Origin: a virus
Virus record (IMG/VR): IMGVR_UViG_3300025096_002860
Span: 1-41,879 of that record
Direction: 5' to 3' (one strand)
Length of the DNA stretch: 41,879 nucleotides
The notes under the pieces are model-generated. The model saw nothing but the letters and a program-made list of their open reading frames with translations. It was not told where the DNA came from and did not search any database. The position numbers and the translations under genes were made by a program. Below, piece after piece: positions 1 to 7,379 of this stretch. Numbering within the stretch: the stretch's first letter is position 1; the number at the start of each line of letters is the position of its first letter.

Positions 1-126
1 TAACTGATCGGCCAAGTCGGCAAGTGCCGTTATATCATTAAGCAATGCGCCGGGGCTGATGTCATCGTCTTCCTTAAGTAGCTCTTCCTTGATAATCTCT
101 TTGAGTCTTTGTTTGGTGATTTTCAT
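1..126 (-). CDS. Small protein with MKITK-type leader (3' end outside window)
   Basis: The ATG at 126-124 opens a frame that runs without a stop to the left edge, giving 42 residues, so the C-terminus is missing. The first 15 residues, MKITKQRLKEIIKEE, differ by one residue (K9 for N9) from those of the next gene upstream (128-535), and the DNA is also nearly identical over 47 bases. The rest is acidic and helical (LLKEDDD, then an Ala/Leu/Asp-rich stretch). The start lies one base after the stop of the upstream gene, so the two are probably translated together. The leader contains L-K-E and I-K-E, which match the [I/L]-x-E sites cut by T4-type prohead protease gp21. An internal capsid or core role is therefore possible, but this is inference. 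The function is unknown. Confidence 0.7.
   Translation of the reverse strand, partial: MKITKQRLKEIIKEELLKEDDDISPGALLNDITALADLADQL
80..126 (-). repeat. Leader-coding direct repeat, copy 1
   Basis: These are the first 47 coding bases of the gene at 1-126. By eye they match the first 47 bases of the gene at 128-535 at 43 positions. Two of the four differences are silent third-position changes, another is a silent ACG/ACC change, and one changes N to K. Confidence 0.8.
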
Positions 127-127
127 T

Positions 128-535
128 CTAGGTCACCAGCATCGCATACATGTTGCCGTCTTCATCACGGTCATGGGCCATCTTAAAATAATGAACGCGG
201 CGGCCTCCTTGTTCCAGAGTTTTCTGCGGCATTACAACGATTTCGCCGCCGGGGCCTTGGGTTGGACGGCTTACATACTTATCAAAGTATGCCCGGGAGC
301 GGTCTTGAGCTTCCATGCCGGCTTCACCGCTGGCATCGTATTGATACTCTACCACATAATAATCTGGGCCAAGGGCTTGTTGAATAAGCTGTTCGTCCTC
401 AACATTATAGACATCCCCGCGCATCCCACTTGGAGCCTGATTGTGCTTCGACCATTGAACTTCTAAGCTTTCGGAAAGAGTACGTTGAAGCTCTTCCTTG
501 ATAATCTCGTTAAGTCTTTGTTTCGTAATTTTCAT
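128..535 (-). CDS. Small phage protein with MKITK-type leader
   Basis: This is a 135-aa protein of unknown function. Residues 1-16 (MKITKQRLNEIIKEEL) form a charged amphipathic helix almost identical to the leader of the neighbouring gene at 1-126. A variable Gln/Asn-rich region and a body with mixed beta content follow (VVEYQYDASGEAGME near 60-75, then Arg/Tyr-rich segments). No catalytic motif, membrane segment or signal peptide is visible. The shared leader carries L-N-E and I-K-E, both consistent with the [I/L]-x-E rule of T4 gp21 prohead protease, so it could be a removable capsid-targeting sequence. The gene starts 2 bases after the stop of the gene at 538-972. The coding assignment is firm because it keeps the operon spacing; the role is inference. 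Confidence 0.75.
   Translation of the reverse strand: MKITKQRLNEIIKEELQRTLSESLEVQWSKHNQAPSGMRGDVYNVEDEQLIQQALGPDYYVVEYQYDASGEAGMEAQDRSRAYFDKYVSRPTQGPGGEIVVMPQKTLEQGGRRVHYFKMAHDRDEDGNMYAMLVT
489..535 (-). repeat. Leader-coding direct repeat, copy 2
   Basis: This is the second copy of the 47-base leader segment, at the start of the gene at 128-535. It has the same orientation as copy 1, and identity stops abruptly after the GAAGAGCT block. That pattern suits duplication of a leader module rather than of a whole gene. Confidence 0.8.
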
Positions 536-537
536 TG

Positions 538-972
538 TTATTCCTCTTCAAAGCCTACTACGCCCGGCTCTAGGGGTGCGCCAAAATCTGGTCGTGGAGA
601 GGCATCCTCGCCATCGTCAGCGAAGGCGCGTCGCAGTTGGCTTCTAAAGCACTCCAATTGGTCTGCCATATCAGAGCCTTCCAGAGCCTCGATTGCTGCA
701 TTAAGAATTTCTATATTTATCTCTTCGCTTTCCGGATCGCATGCCGGTACCTGAGGGGGTGCGGGCGGCTCTGCTTTGGCTCTTTCTCCGGCGCTCATAA
801 TGGCACGGACTTCATCCGCGGTATACTCTTCAAGCTTGTTCTGCCTCTTCATGCTGTGAGCAATGGCGACCGCTTGATCCTCTGGGTATCCCTCATCTTT
901 AAGGATCCCGATTTTATCCGAGACTTTGTCTTCGTTTAAAAACTTCTTCCAGTTTTCCATTATAAGCTTCAT
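538..972 (-). CDS. Small protein with MENWKKFLNE leader and SMKR motif
   Basis: This is a 144-aa acidic protein. Two adjacent ATGs lie at 975 and 972. AGGAG sits 3 bases from the first and 6 from the second, so 972 is preferred; a third ATG at 960 would give MENWKKFLNED directly. The segment MENWKKFLNE fits the pattern of T4 capsid-targeting sequences such as MKTYQEFIAE (aromatic at position 4, F-[IL]-x-E at positions 7-10). Next comes a helical segment around residues 18-45 (KVSDKIGILKDEGYPEDQA, ending HSMKRQNKL), a type I associate with many phage and environmental proteins. A Pro/Ala linker and an acidic tail follow. Function is unknown; packaging into the head is inference from the leader. 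Confidence 0.75.
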   Translation of the reverse strand: MKLIMENWKKFLNEDKVSDKIGILKDEGYPEDQAVAIAHSMKRQNKLEEYTADEVRAIMSAGERAKAEPPAPPQVPACDPESEEINIEILNAAIEALEGSDMADQLECFRSQLRRAFADDGEDASPRPDFGAPLEPGVVGFEEE

Positions 973-981
973 CATTTTCTC

Positions 982-1122
982 CTAAAGAAGCGATCCGACA
1001 ACAACACCGACAGCGGTGGCGGCGGCGCCGTTCAAAACCAAGAGAACATACATCTCGCGGGGGCCCTTCAATAACAAAAGGTCCTTGCCTAAAGCTAGGC
1101 TATCCAATAATAACTGTTTCAT
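982..1122 (-). CDS. 46-aa hydrophobic small protein, probable membrane protein
   Basis: An ATG at 1122-1120 opens a 46-codon frame ending with TAG at 984-982. The product starts MKQLLLDSLALGKDLLLLKG. Its C-terminal half (about residues 24-46, MYVLLVLNGAAATAVGVVVG) is one strongly hydrophobic stretch that could span a membrane. AAGGA lies 9 bases upstream of the start. The stop codon lies directly before the AGGAG of the downstream gene, so the frame fits the operon exactly. A small membrane protein in this place could act in lysis or at the envelope, but nothing in the sequence decides this. Confidence 0.65.
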   Translation of the reverse strand: MKQLLLDSLALGKDLLLLKGPREMYVLLVLNGAAATAVGVVVGSLL

Positions 1123-1135
1123 TTAAATGATTCCT

Positions 1136-2071
1136 TTATAGTGACATTGCTAGTGTCAACAATAAATAGTTGTCAGGAGTGATAAGGGTCGCATTTTCCA
1201 GGCATTTCTGAAATTGTCCCTTGTTCATCGACCCAACATCTTCGTTCTCGGCGAGATCAACTTTCCAAACCTCAATATCAAAATCCAGCAAAGTCTTGAT
1301 AATTTCAAGCTCTTTCTTCTTTGCGTCCGGATCAAGAGCCACATAAACGCCTGCATCTTCTTTCACGATCTTGCGGAGCAAAACAGAATTCTGATTTAAA
1401 GTAGAGCCCAAAATCGGTACCGCATTTCTGCCAGCAACAATAGCATCAAAAATTCCCTCGACCAAAACTATATCCGAACTCCAATCCACAAACAAGTCGT
1501 TGAAAATAATGTTCTTACTTGCAGGAGGGTTTTTATACTTGGGGTAGTAGCTGCGATCATACGATCGCGAAATAAAATAATTTAAATCTCCCTCATCGTC
1601 AAAGGAGGGAATGATCACCCTCCCTTCATATTCTCCGCCGCAACAATATCCCATCTTCCACCACACAACATCCTGTTTGGTTATTCCTCGTTTTCTTAGG
1701 TAATTCATTGCGGCAAAGCCAGTAGGAGGCATCTCGCTATTTGCCAGAGAGACAAATCCCTCCGGCATCTCCAGTATTTGTTTTTCTTCAACTTTTTCGG
1801 CAAACAAGTCTTCGAGCTTATTAAAATCAACCTCAGAAGTTAAATCTCTCCACTGAGATTTATCGTGGTGAGTACCAAATCGTCGCACGACGCGATAAAG
1901 ATTTTTCCCACGAGTGTCACACACCCAACATTTGTAATAACCTTTGACAAGATTTACAGAGAATTTGCGCTTATAGTGATCACAATAAGGACACCTAAAA
2001 AGATACTCATCATTCGTCCGATAGGGAGCGCCAAGTACATTAGTCAGTATCTTTAGCTTTTGCTCTTTCAT
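1136..2071 (-). CDS. DNA primase, T4 gp61 / DnaG type
   Basis: This 311-aa primase would make RNA primers for lagging-strand synthesis at the phage replisome. The N-terminal zinc ribbon is C27-P-Y-C30 and C48-W-V-C51. A TOPRIM domain follows, with the VEG motif at 204-206 (VEGIFDA) and the DPD motif at 247-249 (ALDPDA). A third acidic motif near 278-282 (EDVGSM) resembles the KDxGS element of primases. The length fits a small phage primase without a helicase-binding tail. The gene overlaps the end of the upstream RuvC gene by 32 bases, so the two are translationally linked. No replicative helicase lies in the window; it is presumably elsewhere in the genome. Its place among structural genes is unlike T4 itself. 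Confidence 0.92.
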   Translation of the reverse strand: MKEQKLKILTNVLGAPYRTNDEYLFRCPYCDHYKRKFSVNLVKGYYKCWVCDTRGKNLYRVVRRFGTHHDKSQWRDLTSEVDFNKLEDLFAEKVEEKQILEMPEGFVSLANSEMPPTGFAAMNYLRKRGITKQDVVWWKMGYCCGGEYEGRVIIPSFDDEGDLNYFISRSYDRSYYPKYKNPPASKNIIFNDLFVDWSSDIVLVEGIFDAIVAGRNAVPILGSTLNQNSVLLRKIVKEDAGVYVALDPDAKKKELEIIKTLLDFDIEVWKVDLAENEDVGSMNKGQFQKCLENATLITPDNYLLLTLAMSL

Positions 2072-2579
2072 TCAACCAGCCCGCCCTTGCAATAACATAG
2101 CTATCGGCCTGATCAGTATAACCGGCCTTAGGATTTCCATGCCTAGTGTATTGTACATCAAAACCCGCTAGGTTGTCAATAGTAAACTGAAGAACAACTT
2201 CTTTTGCTTTTTTTCCTCTGGGAACTTTAATTCCGGCTGTTTTTCTGGCAGAAGTTGCTGCGAGGAACTGGGGCTCTAGGTTATAAACGTCATAACAAAG
2301 CCAGGACACAACGCCATTAAACCGCGAAAGAAGAGAAAGAGTTTGGGCCGAAGAAAATCCGGAACGGAACGATTGAAGGGACTGCTCAATATAAACACGC
2401 TGAACCCATGATACGCTCTCTTTATCTATGTCCCTTAGAGTATCCTCGACGAGGCGCGCCTTTTTGAAAAAGTTTTTCTCTTTTCGAAGATCGATGTGGC
2501 CGATCTTGTTCAAAGTACCATCGTTTTCTAAAAGAGTGTAGCCCGTGATACTGGTTGAGATGTCCAACCCTAGAATCAT
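2040..2579 (-). CDS. RuvC-type Holliday junction resolvase
   Basis: This 179-aa nuclease has the RNase H fold of RuvC. Residues 2-8 (ILGLDIS) form the first beta strand with catalytic D6. VYIEQ at 62-66 gives acidic E65. The C-terminal TDQADSY at 155-161 supplies D156 and D159. This is the usual D-E-D-D arrangement of the family. It would cut four-way junctions in recombined or branched phage DNA before packaging, the job done in T4 by the unrelated endonuclease VII (gp49). The start ATG overlaps the stop of the upstream structural gene by one base (TAATG), and its 3' end overlaps the primase. An alternative role as a general phage RuvC-like nuclease without strict junction specificity is possible. 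Confidence 0.88.
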   Translation of the reverse strand: MILGLDISTSITGYTLLENDGTLNKIGHIDLRKEKNFFKKARLVEDTLRDIDKESVSWVQRVYIEQSLQSFRSGFSSAQTLSLLSRFNGVVSWLCYDVYNLEPQFLAATSARKTAGIKVPRGKKAKEVVLQFTIDNLAGFDVQYTRHGNPKAGYTDQADSYVIARAGWLNERAKAKDTD

Positions 2580-3880
2580 TAAGTATCCAGTTCTATCTTA
2601 AAAGTAAAATCTCGCGCAGCAACCTTTTTTATAGGAGTGGCTGGCTTGGCGATTGCAATAAGATTCATGTTCTTGTCATAGATGCCAACTTTAGAAATAT
2701 ATGTAGTTCTTTCAAAAGAGGCCGTAGGACTAGTATACGCGGAACTTACCACATTTTTAATGCCTATTAGCTGATTTTCGATGTATGCTTGGCTGCTACT
2801 CGGGGCCAGAGAACCCGTAAAATAGGACGGAAAAGTAGGATTATTAGAATGGTTGAGCTCTGCTTTAGGTGCTGTTGCAAACATGGTAAGTGTCTGGGTT
2901 GTTGTCGTGCCGCTCATTTCAAGTAAAAACGAAGAGGAAATAGCAGTAATGGACCCCGAGATGGACTGACCAAAATTTATCCAATTGGGGAAATTATTAG
3001 ATGTACCATACCCTGTCGCTTCTACATATTCGCCATTTGTAAGGTCCCACGCGCCAGTTAGAACCATAAACCCTTCGTTATAAAGAGTTACGCCAGCTAC
3101 ACTTCCAGATCCACCCGAACCTACGGGGGCCGTTTGAATAAGGACCCCATCTTGATTCTTATCTTCGAGACGGCCCACGAGGGCGCCGCTTACATAAAAG
3201 TCTAGCTTTACTGTTCCAGGCTTGATTTTGGATCCATAAAAAATTGTAGGCACACAAACCAAGCCAACTTCCACTGCTCCCAAGTCTCTTCCCAACAAAG
3301 AAGAAGAATATTCGTAATGAGGGCTTAGATAAGTGTAGTGATTTAAAGTATTTTTCAGTGCGTATAAATGCGTAACGGAACCTGATGCTGTAACATCAAG
3401 TCCCTGATCTTCGGTCTCAACAATAACCGGAGACGTATAGCGCTCTTGGGCTGCAGAATAGTACTCCTTAGTAATACGCGAAGTATAGGGAAGACTACCT
3501 GTAAAGACTTCTCCAATTATTCCCTTTGAAAAGGCCGTGGAAGATACCGAACTGAAGCCGAGCTTCGTTGCATCCTTAACCATAAATTGATAGATCATCC
3601 CTGTGTTTTTTACGGATTTGAGGGGCTCAATGTTGCCCAAAGGAAGATCTCGAACCTCAGTAATGTAACCTAAGTTCTCATCGTGTTTCCGGTCTACATT
3701 CAATTCAAATAAACTAATACTTCCGGCGTCGGTGCACCGAACCGAACCCGTAAAAGATCCGGACATGTCAGGCACATCATTATAATAGGCGGACCCATTA
3801 TACATGAAATATTTAATTTGCGGATATGTCTTTAAAGTATTGTGAAAGACATCATTCTGTTTAAACTTATAAACCGGCAT
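2579..3880 (-). CDS. Virion structural protein with VG-YD C-terminal module
   Basis: This 433-aa protein is rich in Ser, Thr, Gly and aromatic residues, with long beta-strand runs and no signal peptide or membrane segment. It contains the recurrent motif FTGS three times (near residues 43, 126 and 354). The last 50 residues (YISKVGIYDKNMNLIAIAKP ending IELDT) match in pattern the end of the next gene upstream (3934-5025), including the SNNPT/SSNPT element about 70-75 residues before the end in this gene. The two genes therefore share a C-terminal module and are probably paralogous tail or neck proteins. ATG 3880 has AGGGA seven bases upstream and follows a 53-base gap that holds a TATAAATAGT motif. 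The precise position in the virion is not known. Confidence 0.75.
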   Translation of the reverse strand: MPVYKFKQNDVFHNTLKTYPQIKYFMYNGSAYYNDVPDMSGSFTGSVRCTDAGSISLFELNVDRKHDENLGYITEVRDLPLGNIEPLKSVKNTGMIYQFMVKDATKLGFSSVSSTAFSKGIIGEVFTGSLPYTSRITKEYYSAAQERYTSPVIVETEDQGLDVTASGSVTHLYALKNTLNHYTYLSPHYEYSSSLLGRDLGAVEVGLVCVPTIFYGSKIKPGTVKLDFYVSGALVGRLEDKNQDGVLIQTAPVGSGGSGSVAGVTLYNEGFMVLTGAWDLTNGEYVEATGYGTSNNFPNWINFGQSISGSITAISSSFLLEMSGTTTTQTLTMFATAPKAELNHSNNPTFPSYFTGSLAPSSSQAYIENQLIGIKNVVSSAYTSPTASFERTTYISKVGIYDKNMNLIAIAKPATPIKKVAARDFTFKIELDT

Positions 3881-3896
3881 CTAAATTCCCTACTAT

Positions 3897-3906
3897 TATA
3901 AATAGT
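3897..3906. promoter_or_regulatory. TATAAATAGT motif, candidate late-promoter element
   Basis: The decamer TATAAATAGT (plus strand; ACTATTTATA on the coding strand) lies 16 bases before the ATG at 3880. The same decamer recurs in the other long gap, at 6040-6049. It contains the T4 late-promoter octamer TATAAATA, but in the orientation opposite to the genes, so its role and direction are unresolved. The coding strand also reads TATAAT just here. Confidence 0.35.
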
Positions 3907-3933
3907 TTGGTATTATTTTTAAGAATGCCGCAG

Positions 3934-5025
3934 CTAGTAGTCCAGACGAACCCGGAGTGTAAACTCGGATGAGGGGTCCTTACGTAACGGCTCTGACAAC
4001 TTGGCCACAGCAAGAAGTTCGTTGTCCGCCGAATAAAGACCAACCGCCGTAGCATAGCTGACCGGGGAGTCGGTCGACTTGTTCTTTACCACAAGTTTGC
4101 TAGCGCTCAGGTACGTAGGATTGGACGAATAATTAAAATCATTATGGCTTGCTCGGCAGAAGTAAATGGTCGAGTTCAGCTCAGTGGTATTATTAAATTG
4201 AACATTGTAAAGGCGGCGACGGAAAGCATCACAAGAACCCGAAATGGATGATCCGGTGAGCATCCCCTGAATATACTGGTATCCGACCTCATTGTTCTTA
4301 ACCATTTCGCAGCCTTTTGTCAACATACCACCAGCGCTGCCGGAAGTGGAAGAAAATACTGAGGCAGATAAGACTGCTATTCCTGCCTGATAGTAAACCA
4401 GCCCAGCGACGAAATCGGACGTAGGCATAGGAGTGCCGACCTTATTGGTCGCAAACAATAGGCCGTATTCTCCTGCGGGAGAATTCACCTTAAATCCTGA
4501 TGAACCACTAGCATCGGTTATGGAGATAACCTGGCCCATGCAGGGGCCAATGTCCTGCTCGACGCCCAACTCTATAGTAAAGCTTCCTTTTTTGATTTCA
4601 TCCTTAGCCAGAAGGCGTGAAAAGTTAACAAAGACTGCTTCATTAATCTTGCTGCCGCCGGTTAAATCGCCGTCTTCATCGAATTGGCGCACATTGCCGT
4701 TCTCATCAAAGCCAGCTAAAACTTGAGCCATCTCGTTATAAATGTTGATTTTCTTAGCATTTTGAACATTAGTAGAAGAAGAAAGAGCAGAACTATTTGA
4801 ATATCCCCACGTTACGTCAAAAATGTGATTGGCAGAAGAACTCAAATAAGGGTAATCGTAAACCGACTGAAACATACCGTGAGAATAGTTCTTGATGTTG
4901 GTCTCTCCGGTCGAGCCAGAGTAGGTTCCAGATACGATAGTGCCGGTAATGGGGATTGCTTCGTGTAACAGATTTCTAGTAGAGACTACATCTTTTGGAT
5001 CAATTGTTTTAAATGAAGTGGCCAT
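3934..5025 (-). CDS. Virion structural protein with VG-YS C-terminal module
   Basis: This 363-aa beta-rich protein starts MATSFKTIDPKDVVSTRNLL. Most of it is Ser/Gly/Tyr-rich strand and loop sequence without an enzyme motif. Its C-terminal 75 residues (FNYSSNPTYLSAS, then AVGLYSADNELLAVAKLSEP, ending RVRLDY) are the clearest version of the module shared with the gene at 2579-3880. In related marine T4-like phages this ending occurs on structural proteins; that is recall, not a search. The start is supported by AAGGA nine bases upstream, and the gap to the upstream gene is only 11 bases. It is likely a tail, collar or baseplate component; the exact location is unknown. Confidence 0.75.
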   Translation of the reverse strand: MATSFKTIDPKDVVSTRNLLHEAIPITGTIVSGTYSGSTGETNIKNYSHGMFQSVYDYPYLSSSANHIFDVTWGYSNSSALSSSTNVQNAKKINIYNEMAQVLAGFDENGNVRQFDEDGDLTGGSKINEAVFVNFSRLLAKDEIKKGSFTIELGVEQDIGPCMGQVISITDASGSSGFKVNSPAGEYGLLFATNKVGTPMPTSDFVAGLVYYQAGIAVLSASVFSSTSGSAGGMLTKGCEMVKNNEVGYQYIQGMLTGSSISGSCDAFRRRLYNVQFNNTTELNSTIYFCRASHNDFNYSSNPTYLSASKLVVKNKSTDSPVSYATAVGLYSADNELLAVAKLSEPLRKDPSSEFTLRVRLDY

Positions 5026-5036
5026 TATTTATTTCC

Positions 5037-6020
5037 TTATGATAACTTAACAAACCTAACAGGTATATCAACGCTGTATCCGGTGTTTACTCCAGCGACG
5101 CGGATCACCGAGTCGATAAAACGATAAGGGTTTGTACCAGGGACGAGATTTTGTCCCTTTGTCGCATCGTTAGTGATCGTCGCAGAGCCGACAGATCCCA
5201 GCTGCTCAAAAAGATAGCTGCTGTTTCTTAACTCCAGGCTAGCGCCGATTCGGAAGTCTAGCTTGGTTCCCCGAGGGCCATCGATGGAAGAGGCATCGGT
5301 GGCACCAAGATTATTAACATAGCCGCGACCCTCTTCTCCCCCAACAAAATAGTAATTAGCGATTCCATCATCATCCAAAAAGGCATAAGTGGCTGGAGCT
5401 AGCTGCACATTAGAGGCGGCATTCTGTGCGCGTACCGCAGATGAATTCGTAGCAGATGGAAAAACCTGGCCCAACCGATTATCAATTTGAATAATGTACT
5501 GATTTTCTACGAGTTGATCGCTCAGAGGATCTTCTTTCGCCAACTCTGTAGTGTTAAGGCCTTGTTGAAGTTCAACTCGTGCGCTATCGTCACTGGGGCG
5601 GTAACCGTTCAAAATACCGCTTCCTAGGGCAGTGCCAAAACCAGTTTCGACCGTGCTTTTGTCGACCGGAATCACATAAAACCCATTGGCATTAAGAGCA
5701 GACCCTAAGCCTGCCTGGGTGAACAACTTAATGACCGGAAGATATAAGAGGTCGTTATCGTTAACGCTTAAGAGGCGCGACTTCATGCTAGACATGTTGT
5801 TGGTAAATGCTTCTAAAACGGGGGTCTGTAGGATTGTCAAATCGTAATAGGCGGATCCGCTAGCGTTATTTTTGTCATAAAGACTATAATCTATCTCGTC
5901 GTCGCCTAAGGCAAATTTGTCTATCTTAAAACTGCCGTCGCCTTTTGCCAGGCGCATTCGGCCTGTATCTGTCAAAACTGCATCAAGTATGATGTCGCCT
6001 GAATTATCTAAGAAACTCAT
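5037..6020 (-). CDS. Virion structural protein with LT-G-L N-terminal module
   Basis: This 327-aa protein begins MSFLDNSGDIILDAVLTDTG and continues RMRLAKGDGSFKIDKFALGDDEIDY. The pattern D-x-x-LT-x-x-G-x-x-x-L-x-x-G followed by F-x-DDEI-Y is also found at the start of the gene at 12809-13807, so the two share an N-terminal domain. The remainder is mixed alpha/beta with many polar residues and no enzymatic motif. ATG 6020 is preceded by GAGAGG at 13 bases and by a 48-base gap containing the second TATAAATAGT motif. A role in the tail or baseplate is inferred from the shared domain and from the neighbours. Confidence 0.72.
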   Translation of the reverse strand: MSFLDNSGDIILDAVLTDTGRMRLAKGDGSFKIDKFALGDDEIDYSLYDKNNASGSAYYDLTILQTPVLEAFTNNMSSMKSRLLSVNDNDLLYLPVIKLFTQAGLGSALNANGFYVIPVDKSTVETGFGTALGSGILNGYRPSDDSARVELQQGLNTTELAKEDPLSDQLVENQYIIQIDNRLGQVFPSATNSSAVRAQNAASNVQLAPATYAFLDDDGIANYYFVGGEEGRGYVNNLGATDASSIDGPRGTKLDFRIGASLELRNSSYLFEQLGSVGSATITNDATKGQNLVPGTNPYRFIDSVIRVAGVNTGYSVDIPVRFVKLS

Positions 6021-6039
6021 TTTCTTTTAACCTCTCGAA

Positions 6040-6049
6040 TATAAATAGT
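6040..6049. promoter_or_regulatory. TATAAATAGT motif, second copy
   Basis: This is the same decamer as at 3897-3906, placed 19 bases before the ATG at 6020. These are the only two gaps longer than about 40 bases in the structural region, and both hold the motif at nearly the same distance from the start. That is the main evidence for a regulatory role. A related AATAAATAGT lies at 1161-1170 inside the primase end, 38 bases before the 46-aa gene. Confidence 0.35.
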
Positions 6050-6068
6050 GAATAAATAATTATTATTC

Positions 6069-7379
6069 CTATGGAATAACAACTCCATCGTTTTTAAACG
6101 TCAAATTTAAGTCAACTTTTCTACCTGTCTTCTTGCTCGTTACACGAACTTTAAACTTCTTCCCCCAAACCGAAGAGGTCTGGATCACTTCTTTGGTCCC
6201 CAAAATGTTAGGTTGCGGGGCTTCATTTATAGCAATAGTTCCCGGGGATGATTCGCTCGAATCATAAAAAGTTTGACTCATTCTGGGAACAATCGCCAAA
6301 AATCGGCGACCCTGTTTTTTATAGTTTAACATGTGTGGCTCAAACATAAAGACCTTATTTCGCAAAAACATTTGTCCCCGGTTGTCTACCATCTCAATCT
6401 CAAAAATGTAAGTAGGATTTGAGATGTTGTTATGGATGTCAATAGAGCGCGCGCAATACCAATACTTTCTATTAGGAACAATGCTATCAACGAACGCCAC
6501 AGCTGTAGAATACTTGTCGGGGCCGAGCTCTGCTTGAATCGGATCAGGCGTTACGTTAGTATTTCTGAATGCATCATAGCCCTCGGGCTTTGTGTCAATC
6601 CGAAATAATTCATATTTACGAATAGGATCATCATTACGATATTGCAATTTAAGCTCTGAAGCGGTTCCAAACGCAAGAAGATCCTCTTGTGTGATACTTA
6701 TTTGATGCTGTGAAAAATACTCGTCGATAACGAAGGAGACATCAGTGTCGCGGAGTACGATGGGTTTTGCCAGCTTTTCTCCTGCATTTGAATTAAACAA
6801 GACCATCACCTTATTATTAACTCCAACAAAGGGCACGAAAACAACATCCGGCGGGACCGGCGGACTATCTGTAATAGTGGCCTCCAACTGGCAATAGGGC
6901 GCCGCGAAGCCTCTAATGTCTGGTTGATTGTCAACCATCACCTCGGCGACCGGTGGGCCGCCAACAACTGCTTTTGGACCAGCGAGTAGGCCGCCGCTAG
7001 ATCCATGGGGGCCCGAGCGAAAGAGAAGAGTAAACCCTACATTCTCACTATTAAAAATCCTATATTCTACAATTAGCTCACGGCCATCTGTAACCGCAGT
7101 AACAAACCCAGCATCTTCCACTCCACCCGGTGCATAAGGACGAATACGGGCCTCTATTTCATATTGACGCGGGGCGACGCCTGTGGCATAAGCATTGTCA
7201 AAAGCATCTTGAAACTTCTGAATCAGCGCCCGCACTGACAGCTTTTCATTATCGGCTAGCTCAACGGGGCCAACTGAAAAGGCGCCACGGGCTGCAGCAT
7301 CATTAATCGGTACCTCATACTCCGAGGCGACTTCGACTCGTGAATCTTCTTCGATGTCTAAATACCAGTAAAACTTCAT
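6069..7379 (-). CDS. Virion structural protein with fibronectin-III-like segment
   Basis: This 436-aa protein opens MKFYWYLDIEEDSRVEVASE. Around residues 245-340 the sequence has fibronectin-type-III character: YRNDDPIRKYELFRIDTKP, then FVDSIVPNRKYWYCARSIDI with an aromatic-rich G-strand region. The C-terminal 100 residues are basic and contain a RGQMFLRNKVFMFEP segment. No signal peptide or membrane helix is present. Its ATG overlaps the stop of the upstream gene by four bases (ATGA), indicating translational coupling with the 794-aa protein, which has a similar FnIII-like patch. It is probably a tail or baseplate decoration protein; the exact T4 equivalent is not recognisable. Confidence 0.7.
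   Translation of the reverse strand: MKFYWYLDIEEDSRVEVASEYEVPINDAAARGAFSVGPVELADNEKLSVRALIQKFQDAFDNAYATGVAPRQYEIEARIRPYAPGGVEDAGFVTAVTDGRELIVEYRIFNSENVGFTLLFRSGPHGSSGGLLAGPKAVVGGPPVAEVMVDNQPDIRGFAAPYCQLEATITDSPPVPPDVVFVPFVGVNNKVMVLFNSNAGEKLAKPIVLRDTDVSFVIDEYFSQHQISITQEDLLAFGTASELKLQYRNDDPIRKYELFRIDTKPEGYDAFRNTNVTPDPIQAELGPDKYSTAVAFVDSIVPNRKYWYCARSIDIHNNISNPTYIFEIEMVDNRGQMFLRNKVFMFEPHMLNYKKQGRRFLAIVPRMSQTFYDSSESSPGTIAINEAPQPNILGTKEVIQTSSVWGKKFKVRVTSKKTGRKVDLNLTFKNDGVVIP

Noticed and set aside
59-466. Plus-strand 135-codon frame at the left end
   Set aside because: It lies opposite two real minus-strand genes with fitting starts and binding sites, and its product has no recognisable motif beyond hydrophobic runs created by the opposite strand.
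1000-1030. Frequent GGCGCC and GCGCC words across the window
   Set aside because: They mostly arise from Gly-Ala and Ala-Pro codon pairs in structural genes; I could not count them against expectation and see no positional pattern.
2579-3933. Rho-independent terminator in the longer gaps
   Set aside because: The gaps at 3881-3933 and 6021-6068 are AT-rich but show no GC-rich stem followed by a T run on the coding strand.
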